A DNA stretch of 64,000 nt, from contig NZ_CP095757.1 in assembly GCF_023093535.1 (NCBI RefSeq), positions 3,162,001 to 3,226,000 on the forward strand. Reading direction: 5' to 3'. The DNA comes from Halovivax limisalsi (GTDB taxonomy: Archaea > Halobacteriota > Halobacteria > Halobacteriales > Natrialbaceae). A program made the translations under genes and the position numbers. Shown one piece after another: positions 19,597 through 28,058 of this stretch. The notes beneath the pieces were generated by a model, which saw only the letters and a program-made list of their open reading frames with translations, did not search any database and was not told the origin of the DNA. Numbering within the stretch: the first letter of the stretch is position 1; the number at the start of each line of letters is the position of its first letter.

Positions 19597-20082
19597 CTAG
19601 AGACCGAGTATCGGACGGACCGCGTCGAACCAGCCGGCCTGGACGCCGTATACGATAACAGCCGCCAGGGAGAGCTCGACCGCGGTGATGAGCAGGGTGA
19701 CGACGTCGGCCGCGTGACTGTTCGCCGGGACGCCCACCGGCAGGCCGTACTCGCGACCGAGCAGCGGGTAGAACAGCGCGATCCCGCGGGTGTTGCCCGC
19801 GACGTCGAGGACGTAGTGGGTGACGATCCCGATCCAGACGTACTGGAGGTTGCCGAACGCGTAGGGAAACGCGGCGAAGCCGGCGAGCAGCGGGAGGTTG
19901 TGCAGCGTCTTTCGGTGATCGCCCATCACGGTGTCGATGTCGGGGACGAGGGCGCCGAGCATGACCGGCACGCCGATCTCGAGGATCGCCCGCGCGGTCG
20001 CCTCGCCGCCGCTCGGCTCGGCGAGCGCGCCCAGCCCCGCGCCGACGAGGACCGCGTTCATCACGTGGTCCCGTTTGTTCAT
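19597..20082 (-). CDS. Membrane-bound metal-dependent hydrolase-like protein (DUF457/YdjM type)
   Basis: 161 residues with about four membrane segments. The N-terminus MNKRDHVMNAVLVGAGLG, the LGALVPDIDTVMGDHRKTLHNLPLLAG block (Pro-Asp-x-Asp and the His-rich motif) and the later THYVLDVAGNTRGIALFYPL are hallmarks of the YdjM/DUF457 family. The conserved Asp and His residues are predicted metal ligands. An ATG two codons upstream is possible. Physiological role unknown. Confidence 0.8.
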   Translation of the reverse strand: MNKRDHVMNAVLVGAGLGALAEPSGGEATARAILEIGVPVMLGALVPDIDTVMGDHRKTLHNLPLLAGFAAFPYAFGNLQYVWIGIVTHYVLDVAGNTRGIALFYPLLGREYGLPVGVPANSHAADVVTLLITAVELSLAAVIVYGVQAGWFDAVRPILGL

Positions 20083-20347
20083 ACACACGAGGGGAGTTTC
20101 GGCGCGGATGAATACCTTTCCTTCCGGCCGTTATCGGAAACCGAAACCGGGTTCGTTCTCCATATTTGACTACAGTCGGCACTTACCACGGGTGTTGAAA
20201 GCGAGCAGCAGGTTTCGATCGGTTTTCTAACGTCTATTGGCGGTCTACCCGGCACAGAATCGGAAACGGATCGGGAATTCGGCAGTCCGACGACGGGCGG
20301 ACCGAACGCGGACCGTCCGGAACTGAGGGCGCAGCGGCGGCCGACCG

Positions 20348-20866
20348 TCAACGCTCGACGCGATCGGCCGTCTCGAGGAGGCATTCGAGCGATCGCTCGA
20401 CCGTCGCGGCGCGGATGGCCGCCCGATCGCCGTCGAATTCGAAGCGCTCCGCGTCGGCGAACGACGACTCGCTGCCCCACGGGCCGGCGTACGCGACGCC
20501 GACGTAGACGGTGCCGACCGGTGTATCCTCGGCCCCGCCCGTCGGTCCGGCGACGCCGGTGATCGAGAGCCCCCAGGTGACGTCGCAGGCGTCGCGGACG
20601 CCCCGGGCCATCTCCCGCGCGACGGGGTCGGAGACGGCCCCGTGCTCGTCGAGCGCCTCGCGGCTCACGCAGAGGTGGCGACGCTTGGCGCCGTACGCGT
20701 AGGTCGTCAAGCCGGCCTCGAAGTAGTCGCTCGCGCCCGGAATCGCGGTCAGCGTCGCGCCCACCAGCCCGCCGGTGCAGGATTCGGCCACCGCCAGGGT
20801 TTCCTCGGCGTCTCGAAGCGCGTCGGCGACGCGCATCGGCAGGTCGCGGTCGATGTCGTCGTTCAT
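20348..20866 (-). CDS. cinA: CinA family nicotinamide-nucleotide amidohydrolase domain
   Basis: 172-residue stand-alone C-terminal CinA domain (PncC type) that deamidates NMN to NaMN and salvages pyridine nucleotides. Motifs: ADALRDAEETLAVAESCTGGLVGATLTAIPGASDYFEAGLTTYAYGAKRRHLCVS, with the catalytic Ser/Lys region, VAREMARGVRDACDVTWGLSITGVAGPTGG, and GTVYVGVAY. MNDDIDRDLP at 20866 is the better start. Confidence 0.88.
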   Translation of the reverse strand: MNDDIDRDLPMRVADALRDAEETLAVAESCTGGLVGATLTAIPGASDYFEAGLTTYAYGAKRRHLCVSREALDEHGAVSDPVAREMARGVRDACDVTWGLSITGVAGPTGGAEDTPVGTVYVGVAYAGPWGSESSFADAERFEFDGDRAAIRAATVERSLECLLETADRVER

Positions 20867-21012
20867 GCGCCGACGAACGACCTCCGCCGTAGTCAAACCG
20901 GTGGACCGGCGTCGCCCGTCGGTCGTTCCGTCGCGGCGGGCCAGCGACGCGACCCGTCACGCGTTCGCCGCCGACGAAAGAACCACGACCCCGTCGCCCC
21001 AGTACCTTACGT

Positions 21013-22113
21013 ATGGAGTACGAGACGCCGCTGTTCTTTCACGTGATGGCCTACGCGGCCGACGCGGACCGCGACGTGGTCGACATGGTGAGCGGGAACC
21101 CGGACTGGGAACCTCCCGAGGCGCTGCGCGAGGGGCTCCGAGCGTACGCGGACTTCGACGCCGACCGCTTTCAGTACCCGCCGAGTCACGGCCTCCGGGA
21201 GCTTCGCGAGGAGATCGCAGCCCGGCGCGGCGTCGACGAGGAACGGGTCGTGGTGACCAACGGCGGCGGGGAGGCGAACTACCTCGCGATGGCCCGCGCG
21301 TTAGAGCGCGACGCGGGCGACGAAGTCGTCCTCACCGACCCGGTCTACCCCTACTACCCCGGGAAGACGACCATGTTGGGCGGCCGGCCGCGGTACGTCT
21401 CGGCCGGCACCGACGGCCAGCTCGACCCCGACGACGTCCGCTCGGTCGCGAGCGAGGACACCGCCGCGATCGTCGTCAACACGCCCAACAACCCGACGGG
21501 GGCGGTCTACCCCGAGTCAACCGTCCGCGAACTCGTCGCCATCGCCGAAGCCCACGACGCGATCTGCGTCGTCGACGAGGTCTACGACCACTACGACCTC
21601 TCGGGCACCTTCACCAGCGCGCTCTCGGTCGACTCCGACCGCCGGATCGTCACCAACGCCTTCTCGAAGACGTTCGCCATCACCGGCTTTCGCGTCGGCT
21701 ACGCGATCTTCCCGCCCCACCTCGTCGAGGACGCCAAGAGCCGACACATGCTCGTCAACGTCGCCGGCAGCCGACCTGCGCAGTACGCCGTCCTGCAGGC
21801 GCTACGGAATACGGATCCGGCCTACCACGAGGCCAATCGCGAGCTGCTCCGCGAGCGCGTCGCGACGTTCACCGACGCACTCGACCGGGCGGGTGCCGAC
21901 TACACTCGCCCGGACGGCGCGTTCTACGTCCTTGCGCGCTTCGAGGACTATCCGGGGACGCTCGAGAACACCGAACGGCTGATCGACGAGGCCGGCGTCG
22001 CCGGCATGCCGGGGTCGGCGTTCGGCGAAACCTGCGAACCCTGGCTCCGGTTCGCGCTCGTGACGCCGCGGCTCGAGGAGGCCGCCGAGCGACTCGCGGC
22101 GTACTTCGCGTAG
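21013..22113 (+). CDS. Pyridoxal-phosphate aminotransferase, class I/II
   Basis: 366-residue fold-type I aminotransferase. The PLP lysine lies in TNAFSKTFAITGFRVGYA; also visible are VVTNGGGEANYLAMARAL (cofactor phosphate loop), NTPNNPTGAVYP, CVVDEVYDHYD (Asp binding the pyridine N) and a C-terminal Arg in EPWLRFALVT. It resembles archaeal aspartate/aromatic aminotransferases, but the substrate cannot be read from the sequence. No operon partners are evident. Confidence 0.9.
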   Translation: MEYETPLFFHVMAYAADADRDVVDMVSGNPDWEPPEALREGLRAYADFDADRFQYPPSHGLRELREEIAARRGVDEERVVVTNGGGEANYLAMARALERDAGDEVVLTDPVYPYYPGKTTMLGGRPRYVSAGTDGQLDPDDVRSVASEDTAAIVVNTPNNPTGAVYPESTVRELVAIAEAHDAICVVDEVYDHYDLSGTFTSALSVDSDRRIVTNAFSKTFAITGFRVGYAIFPPHLVEDAKSRHMLVNVAGSRPAQYAVLQALRNTDPAYHEANRELLRERVATFTDALDRAGADYTRPDGAFYVLARFEDYPGTLENTERLIDEAGVAGMPGSAFGETCEPWLRFALVTPRLEEAAERLAAYFA

Positions 22114-22186
22114 CGAGCGGGCGACGGTCCGACGACAGCATCCCTCGACCGACGCATACTCGTGACTGGATCGACTTCGTCGGGTA

Positions 22187-23509
22187 ATGAGCGGACTCGA
22201 CGTCGAACCGGCCGAGGGGGACGAACGGGCCGACAACGAAATCGAGGTGACGCCGACGGAGTCGGTCGACGACCGCGACGTCGATTCAGGGGACGGCGCC
22301 GGATCGGCCGACGGAACGCAGCGGATCGACGTCTCGGTCGACGACGGCGAGGGCGTCGACGGCCCGTCGTACGTCCTCTACGGCGGGAAGGGCGGCGTCG
22401 GCAAGACGACGATGGCCGCCGCGACGGCCATCTCGAGCGCTCGCGACGGCGTTCGCACGCTCGTCGTCTCGACCGATCCGGCCCACTCGCTCTCGGACGC
22501 GCTCGAGACGGACGTCCCGAGTTCGCCCGAGCGATTGCGCGAGGACGTTCCGCTCTACGGCGTCGAGATCGACCCGGAGGCCGCGATGGAGGCCGGCGAG
22601 ACCGCGTTCGGCGGCCCGGGCGACCCGTTCGGCGACGCCGGGATGGACGCCCAGGGCGCCGGCGAGGGGGCGAACGACGGGACTGGCGACGGGCCGTTCG
22701 GCGCAGGGGGAGCCGGTCCCTTTGGCGACGCAGGGGGAGGCGGACCGTCCGCCAGCGCAGACGGCGGACCGTTCGGGGACGAAGGGGGTCCCTTCGGCGG
22801 GCTCGCGGCGGCGATGGAGGGAGAGAATCCGATGGCGGGTCTGCTCGGCGGGACGATGCCCGGCGCGGACGAGGCGGCGGCCGTCCAGCTCCTGCTCGAG
22901 TACCTGGACGACGATCGCTTCGACCGCGTCGTCGTCGACACCGCGCCCACCGGTCACACCCTCCGTTTGCTCGAACTCCCCGAACTGCTCGACTCGATGG
23001 TGGGCAAGGTCCTCACGGTTCGTCAGCGGATCGGCAACATGATCGACGGGATCAAGGGGATGTTCGGCGGCGAATCCGGCCAGGATGGCCTCGACGTCGA
23101 GGAGCTCCGCGCGCTGAGCGATCGCATCGAACGCCTCCGGGAGGCGCTCCAGGATCCGTCGCGAACCGACTTCCGGATCGTCACGGTCCCCGAGGAGATG
23201 AGCGTCCTCGAGTCGAAGCGACTGCGCGAGCAACTCCAGTCGGCGGGGATACCGGTCGGGACGGTCGTCGTCAACCGCGTGATGGAGCCGCTGGCCGACG
23301 TGACCGACGAGGTGTCGGGCGAGAACTTCCTGAGCCCGAATCTCGACGACTGCGAATTTTGTCAACGGCGGTGGGACGTCCAGCAGGACGCCCTGGCCGA
23401 AGCGCAGGACCTCTTCCGGGGCACGGACGTCCGGCGCGTCCCGCTGTTCGCCGACGAGGTCCGCGGCGAGTCGATGTTGTCGGTGGTCGCGGCGTGTCTC
23501 CGGGGGTAA
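22187..23509 (+). CDS. ArsA/Get3-type ATPase with Gly-rich insert
   Basis: 440-residue deviant-Walker ATPase of the ArsA/Get3 family, likely for tail-anchored membrane protein targeting. P-loop GGKGGVGKT at residues about 66-74; DPAHSLSDAL switch I; VVDTAPTGHTLRLLELPE switch II; CEFC near residue 390 is the Cys pair that binds zinc in Get3 dimers. Between residues about 140 and 215 there is an insert rich in Gly/Ala/Asp with repeated GPFG units, and the first 60 residues are an acidic tail. No arsenite genes are near. Confidence 0.88.
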   Translation: MSGLDVEPAEGDERADNEIEVTPTESVDDRDVDSGDGAGSADGTQRIDVSVDDGEGVDGPSYVLYGGKGGVGKTTMAAATAISSARDGVRTLVVSTDPAHSLSDALETDVPSSPERLREDVPLYGVEIDPEAAMEAGETAFGGPGDPFGDAGMDAQGAGEGANDGTGDGPFGAGGAGPFGDAGGGGPSASADGGPFGDEGGPFGGLAAAMEGENPMAGLLGGTMPGADEAAAVQLLLEYLDDDRFDRVVVDTAPTGHTLRLLELPELLDSMVGKVLTVRQRIGNMIDGIKGMFGGESGQDGLDVEELRALSDRIERLREALQDPSRTDFRIVTVPEEMSVLESKRLREQLQSAGIPVGTVVVNRVMEPLADVTDEVSGENFLSPNLDDCEFCQRRWDVQQDALAEAQDLFRGTDVRRVPLFADEVRGESMLSVVAACLRG

Positions 23510-23548
23510 CGAACGACCGACGATCACCGCGAGAACCGTCGTTCGGTG

Positions 23549-24904
23549 TCAGTCGTCGATCACGACGACGCGCAGGTCGTTGACGTTCGTCCCCGTCGGG
23601 CCGGTTCGTACCAGCGCGGATTCGGCATCGAGCATCGTCGCCGCATCGTGTCGGTCGAGTGCGTCTCGCGCGTCGGGGATCCGATCCGCGAGCGTCGTCT
23701 TGTCGACGATCGCTCCGGCGGCGTCCGTCGGGCCGTCGACGCCGTCGGTGTCGACGCTCGCGAGGACGGCGTCGATGTCTGCCTCGGCCAGGTCGATCGC
23801 CGCGGCCAGCGCGAGTTCCTGGGCCGGCCCGCCGGTGCCGTCGCCGTCGACCGACACCGTGACCTCGCCCCCCGAGAGCAGGACGGCGGGTGGGTCGATC
23901 GGCTCGCCACGAACGGCGCACTCTGATGCGACGGCGGCGTGGAACCGTCCGGCCTCGGCGGCAGCTCCCTCGATCGCACTCGAGATGACGAGCGGTCGAT
24001 AGTCCGCGTCGCGAGCCGCCTCGCGAGCGGCCTCGATCGCCGTCCGACCGTTCGCCAGGCAGTGCCAGTCGGTCGCGTCGAAATCGAGATCCGTTTCTGT
24101 CGGGGTTTCCGCCTGGTTACCGGCCGCGCCGCTCTCGAGGTGGTCGACGACCGCGTCGGGCACCCGGTCGCGCAGGCCGTACCGACCGAGGACGGCCAGC
24201 GCGTCCGCGTAGGTTGTCGGGTCGGGCACCGTCGGGCCGCTGGCGATCACGCCCGGATCGTCGCCGACCACGTCGCTGATCGCGAGCGTGCAGACCGTCG
24301 CCGGGGCGGCCGCAAGCGCGAGTCGGCCACCCTTGATCGCGGAGAGGTGCTTGCGAACGGCGTTGAGTTCGTCGATCGACGCGCCGGACTCCAGAAGCGC
24401 GGACGTGGTTCGTTCGAGATCGGACAGCTCGAGATCGCGCGCCGGCGCCGCGAGCAACGCGCTCCCGCCCCCGGTGACGATCGCGACGACGAGCGTCCGC
24501 TCGCCGGCCTCGCGCGCCAGCGACAGGATCCGTCGCGTGGCCGCGACGTTGGCCTCGCTCGGTACCGGGTGCGTGCCGTCGGCGACGTCGACGGTGGCGG
24601 GCGAATCGAGCCCGTCCTCCGGTTTCGGCGTCGTCACGATCGAGCCGCCGTCGATCCGATCGCCCAGAGCGTCCGCGAGCGCGCGGGCGAGGCCGTCGGC
24701 GGCCTTGCCGCCGCCGAGGAGGAGCAGGCGGTCGAAGCGAGACAGGTCGTACGTCGAGTCGCCGACGCGCAGCGTCTCGGCCTCGGCCGTCACGGCCTCG
24801 GAGACGAGTCGCGCCGGTCGGGCGGCGGCGATGCCGGCCTCGAGGCAATCGAGGGCGACCTCGTGGGCTGGCGTTCGGGCGTGGCGATCGCGGTTTTCGA
24901 ACAT
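23549..24904 (-). CDS. Glycerate 2-kinase (DUF4147/MOFRL)
   Basis: 451-residue protein with an N-terminal DUF4147 domain (LLLLGGGKAADGLARALADALGDRI, residues about 60-85, and VTGGGSALLAAP) and a C-terminal MOFRL domain (LLSGGEVTVSVDGDGTGGPAQELALAAAI, VLASVDTDGVDGPTDAAGAIVD, TGPTGTNVNDLRV). It converts glycerate to 2-phosphoglycerate and would feed a semi-phosphorylative sugar-acid route. An SDR gene begins the same-strand pair upstream, with a 16-base gap. Confidence 0.88.
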   Translation of the reverse strand: MFENRDRHARTPAHEVALDCLEAGIAAARPARLVSEAVTAEAETLRVGDSTYDLSRFDRLLLLGGGKAADGLARALADALGDRIDGGSIVTTPKPEDGLDSPATVDVADGTHPVPSEANVAATRRILSLAREAGERTLVVAIVTGGGSALLAAPARDLELSDLERTTSALLESGASIDELNAVRKHLSAIKGGRLALAAAPATVCTLAISDVVGDDPGVIASGPTVPDPTTYADALAVLGRYGLRDRVPDAVVDHLESGAAGNQAETPTETDLDFDATDWHCLANGRTAIEAAREAARDADYRPLVISSAIEGAAAEAGRFHAAVASECAVRGEPIDPPAVLLSGGEVTVSVDGDGTGGPAQELALAAAIDLAEADIDAVLASVDTDGVDGPTDAAGAIVDKTTLADRIPDARDALDRHDAATMLDAESALVRTGPTGTNVNDLRVVVIDD

Positions 24905-24920
24905 CGGGATGGGACGGCGG

Positions 24921-25877
24921 TCAGACGAGTTTGCGAACGACGCCGTAGATCGCGTCGCGCATTCGATCCGGCAGGAAGCGGGCGTAGGCGCCGTAGGTCG
25001 CGACCGGTCCGACGGGATAGCGCGCCGGCGGATCGGAACAGGTCGCGGCGTGGACGATCGCGTCGGCGACGTCCGCTGGCGCGCTCGCCAGCGGACCGCT
25101 GCCGCCGAGGAGCCGTGTATCCTCGAGGACCTCGTAGAGGTCCGCGTAGTCCGCCGTCCGTTCGGCGGGGAGTTCGTCCTCGACGCGCTCGGTAAACCCC
25201 GTCTCGACGGGGCCGGGTTCGATCAGGACGACGTCGAGATCGAACGGGTCGACCTCGACGCGCAGCGCGTCGCTCATCGCCTCCAGCGCGTGCTTCGAGG
25301 CGGCGTAGGCGCCGGACCCGGCGACGGCGATCCGACCGTTGATGCTCGAGACGTTGATGATCCGGCCCTCGCCCTGGGCGCGCATGTGCGGGAGCGCGGC
25401 CCGCGTCAGGCGGTGCGGGCCGAAGACGTTGACGTCGAACTGGGACTGCAGGTCCTCGGTCGGGACGTCCTCCAGCGGCCCCATCTGGGCGAAGCCCGCG
25501 TTGTTGACGACGCAATCGAGCCCGCCCGTCTCCTCTATCACGCGCTCGATCGCCGTCGTCACCTGCGCCGAGTCGGTGACGTCGAGCGTGATCGTCTCGC
25601 AGCCCGCCTCGGCGAGGTCGGCCACGTCGCCGGGGTCGCGCGCCGACGCGACGACGGTCCAGTCCTCGTCGAGGAAGGCGAGGGCCGTCGCGCGCCCGAT
25701 CCCGGACGAACAGCCGGTGATCAGGACGCTCCGCTTTCGCGTGTATCGGTCTTCGTCGAGTCGCTCCTCGGTCAGCGCACGGTCGTCCGTTCCGGCGCGC
25801 TCGTCCGATCGCTCCGTCCGGCCCGTTCGCGTCGAGTCGGCCGACTCGCGCGCGTCGGCCGCCGTCGCACTGGTCAT
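24921..25877 (-). CDS. Short-chain dehydrogenase/reductase
   Basis: 318-residue classical SDR. NAD(P)-binding motif TGCSSGIGRATA, NNAG block VVNNAGFAQMGPLEDV, catalytic Ser in NVSSINGRIAVAGSGAYAASKHALEAM (YxxxK), and IEPGPVETGF. The first about 50 residues are an acidic Asp/Arg/Thr-rich tail before the Rossmann fold. Resembles broad-specificity oxidoreductases of the DltE/retinol-dehydrogenase-like group; substrate unknown. Probably one transcript with the glycerate kinase gene. Confidence 0.88.
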   Translation of the reverse strand: MTSATAADARESADSTRTGRTERSDERAGTDDRALTEERLDEDRYTRKRSVLITGCSSGIGRATALAFLDEDWTVVASARDPGDVADLAEAGCETITLDVTDSAQVTTAIERVIEETGGLDCVVNNAGFAQMGPLEDVPTEDLQSQFDVNVFGPHRLTRAALPHMRAQGEGRIINVSSINGRIAVAGSGAYAASKHALEAMSDALRVEVDPFDLDVVLIEPGPVETGFTERVEDELPAERTADYADLYEVLEDTRLLGGSGPLASAPADVADAIVHAATCSDPPARYPVGPVATYGAYARFLPDRMRDAIYGVVRKLV

Positions 25878-25942
25878 ACGCGTCCACTTCACACCCTGAT
25901 ACGTAAGTCCCGCCGATTTTCTCCGCCGGCGGACCGGGTGCA

Positions 25943-26398
25943 TCACCAGTCGAGGTCGTCGAGCCGCCCGTCGATCGAGGCGAATCGCCGCCTGAACGTC
26001 CGGTACGGATGTTCGTCCTCGACGTGGGGTGCCGGCTCGCGCTCTGTCGACCCGTCCGAACGGGTAACCTGGAAGTGCACTGGACCGTGCTCGGGTTCCG
26101 TTTCGTCGCAGTGCCAGCCGAATCCTCGATCGCGATCCGGTTCCCACCACTGGATCCAGTAGTGCGGCCGGTCACCGGTGAGATCGAATTCGACCCGAAG
26201 CCTCGCCGGCGCATCGTCCGACCGGCCGAGGAAGACGATCGGATCGACCTCACAGACGACCTCGTTCGCGTCGAGTCGGGACGGAACGTACCGGACCGAC
26301 TCGCACCCGGCCGTCCGCACCAACCGATCGTGGACCCGCTCGAGGAGTTTGCGCTCCGAGGGAACCCAGACGCCACGTATCGGACCCACCGAACTCAC
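25943..26398 (-). CDS. Possible TumE-like toxin partner of HTH protein
   Basis: 151 residues. After a helical start (LLERVHDRLVRTAGCE) it has beta-rich segments ARLRVEFDLTGDRPHYWIQWWEPDRDRGFGWHCDETEPEHGPVHFQV and a His/Glu-rich end PAPHVEDEHPYRTF. The late cluster WHCDETEPEHGPVHF..PHVEDEHPYR loosely resembles the RxDNxPHH..HxH patterns of TumE/DUF6516 toxins. The upstream HTH gene overlaps its start by 4 bases, as in toxin-antitoxin pairs. This is an inference from layout and weak motif likeness; it may simply be an uncharacterised haloarchaeal protein. Confidence 0.55.
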   Translation of the reverse strand: MSSVGPIRGVWVPSERKLLERVHDRLVRTAGCESVRYVPSRLDANEVVCEVDPIVFLGRSDDAPARLRVEFDLTGDRPHYWIQWWEPDRDRGFGWHCDETEPEHGPVHFQVTRSDGSTEREPAPHVEDEHPYRTFRRRFASIDGRLDDLDW

Positions 26399-26913
26399 CC
26401 GGCCGTTTCGAGCGTCGCCGAATCCGGCAACTCGTCGGTCAGCGTCGTCACGTCGTCGTAGATAGACAAGGCCGAGGCGATGGTCTCCCGCGTTCGTTCG
26501 CTGGTCTCCCAGCGGCGGATCACGCGCCGCCGGTCACGGATCGCCTCGGCGTCGAGATCCCCGGCGAGCGATTGTTCGAGTTCGTCGCGCGAATCGACGC
26601 CGTACTCCCGTTTCCAGCGGTCGATGCGGTCGGCGATCGCCTCGAGCTCGCCGCGCAGCGACTCCCTGTCGTTCGTCAGCACGAGTTCTCGCAATCGGTC
26701 GAAGTACGCCCGCGTGGGATCGGGGAGGTACTCGCCCGAGTCGGTGACGAGCAGTTCGCCCGCGTCGACCAGTTCGTCGAGGTACTTCTTGGCAGTGTCC
26801 CACTTGACGTCCGCCTGGTCGGCGACGCAGTTGGCCGTCCGCGGCCGCGAGAGTGTCGTCGCGATCGTCTCGACGCGTTCTCGGGCCGTCGCCGAGTCAC
26901 TCCACGATTCCAT
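26395..26913 (-). CDS. HTH protein (DUF7342-like), possible antitoxin
   Basis: 172 residues with an N-terminal winged helix (TLSRPRTANCVADQADVKWDTAKKYLDELVDAGELLVTDSGEYLPDPTRAYFDRLRELV) followed by helical C-terminus (LRGELEAIADRIDRWKREYGVDSRDELEQSL). This layout is common in haloarchaea as DUF7342. The stretch ATCTATATGGGG on the minus strand at about 26936-26947 is a TATA-like box some 27 bases before the ATG at 26913, which decides the start against two upstream in-frame ATGs. It overlaps the following gene by 4 bases. Confidence 0.7.
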   Translation of the reverse strand: MESWSDSATARERVETIATTLSRPRTANCVADQADVKWDTAKKYLDELVDAGELLVTDSGEYLPDPTRAYFDRLRELVLTNDRESLRGELEAIADRIDRWKREYGVDSRDELEQSLAGDLDAEAIRDRRRVIRRWETSERTRETIASALSIYDDVTTLTDELPDSATLETAG

Positions 26914-27001
26914 GCGGATAGATCGATTCCGTTTCCCCATATAGATTGGGATCATGCCCAAATTATTGGACCCCTAGTGGGCGACATCCGCTCGACAATA
27001 C

Positions 27002-27937
27002 TCAGCGCAGATACTCCTCTTTCACTTCGTCGGCGTACGCGTCGGCCAGCCGCGTCGGTTCGGGAAGCTTGTACCCGGCGGCGAACGCGAGGGCGACGTC
27101 CGCCGCCGTCGTCGCGGAGACGCGATGGCCCGCGCTCACTATCAGGGGGTTCACGTGGCGATTCGGCGAGTCGTACTGCTTCGTCTGGACGGCGTAACCG
27201 ATCGTCGGCCAGTCGGGATCGTCGGTAGAGGTATCGTCGGCCGCGGCGACGTTCACGGCGTCCGCCGATTCGCCACCTTCTCCCTCGATCTCGTCGGGCC
27301 CCTCGACGTCCGCGTTCGCCTCGATGGCCACCCGCTCGCCGGCCGCGAGCCCGTCGGTCGAGGCCACCGGCTCGCCGCAGAGGAGGCTCTTCGCGACGCC
27401 GATGCTGGGTGCATCGAGCACGACGCCCATGTGCGTCGCAATGCCCGCCTGCCGGAAGTGGATGCGTCCGCTGCCGTCGAAGACGTACAGGTCCGGCTCG
27501 ACGGAGAGCTCCTCGATCGCCGCCAGAATCGCGCCGCCCTCGCGGAAGGAGAGCAATCCCGGGATGTAGGGGATCTCGAGCGGGGTCACGGCGTGGACGC
27601 GCTCGACGACGTCCCACTCCGAGCCTGCGGGTTGTAGGACGACGATCGCGGAGAGCGCGCGATCCTGCTCTAAGAGGAACGACTGGTCGACGCCGGCGAC
27701 GAGCGGCGGGTCCGCGGGTTCGGCGGCGTCGGCATCGGGCCGCGACTCGGTGGTCGAACGGGCGGACGCCGCCTGCGCGTCGGCCGTCGCCCTGGCGAGC
27801 GGGTCGCCGAGGAGCGACGGATCGAAATCAAGGTCGTCCGCGAAGACGGCGCTCCGGGCAATTTCGCGCTGCATGGTCTCCATTTCGTCACGCGAGAGCG
27901 ACGGGTCGGGTGCGAGGTCCGGGCGGGGCGCTGGCAT
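27002..27937 (-). CDS. nfi: Endonuclease V
   Basis: Cleaves DNA near deaminated bases such as hypoxanthine. Catalytic acidic residues are in VAGVDQSF (first Asp), GLLSFREGGAIL (Glu) and LYVFDGSGRIHFRQAGIATHMGVVLDAPSIGVAKSLLCG (second Asp). The 311-residue protein is longer than bacterial EndoV (about 220) because of a 60-residue Ala/Asp-rich segment before the first Asp and an acidic insert near residue 220-245, both common haloarchaeal additions. MPAPRPDL at 27937 is the start; the frame is open upstream. Confidence 0.9.
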   Translation of the reverse strand: MPAPRPDLAPDPSLSRDEMETMQREIARSAVFADDLDFDPSLLGDPLARATADAQAASARSTTESRPDADAAEPADPPLVAGVDQSFLLEQDRALSAIVVLQPAGSEWDVVERVHAVTPLEIPYIPGLLSFREGGAILAAIEELSVEPDLYVFDGSGRIHFRQAGIATHMGVVLDAPSIGVAKSLLCGEPVASTDGLAAGERVAIEANADVEGPDEIEGEGGESADAVNVAAADDTSTDDPDWPTIGYAVQTKQYDSPNRHVNPLIVSAGHRVSATTAADVALAFAAGYKLPEPTRLADAYADEVKEEYLR

Positions 27938-28058
27938 GGGTGGAATGGTCTGGTGCGGCTGATAATAGCGTCGTGGTTGGAAGGTCCGGTGTCGGCTTCG
28001 GTTGGTATCAGCGTCGACAGCGGTTGGCTTCAGTGTCGGGGTGAAACGCGGGACGGTA

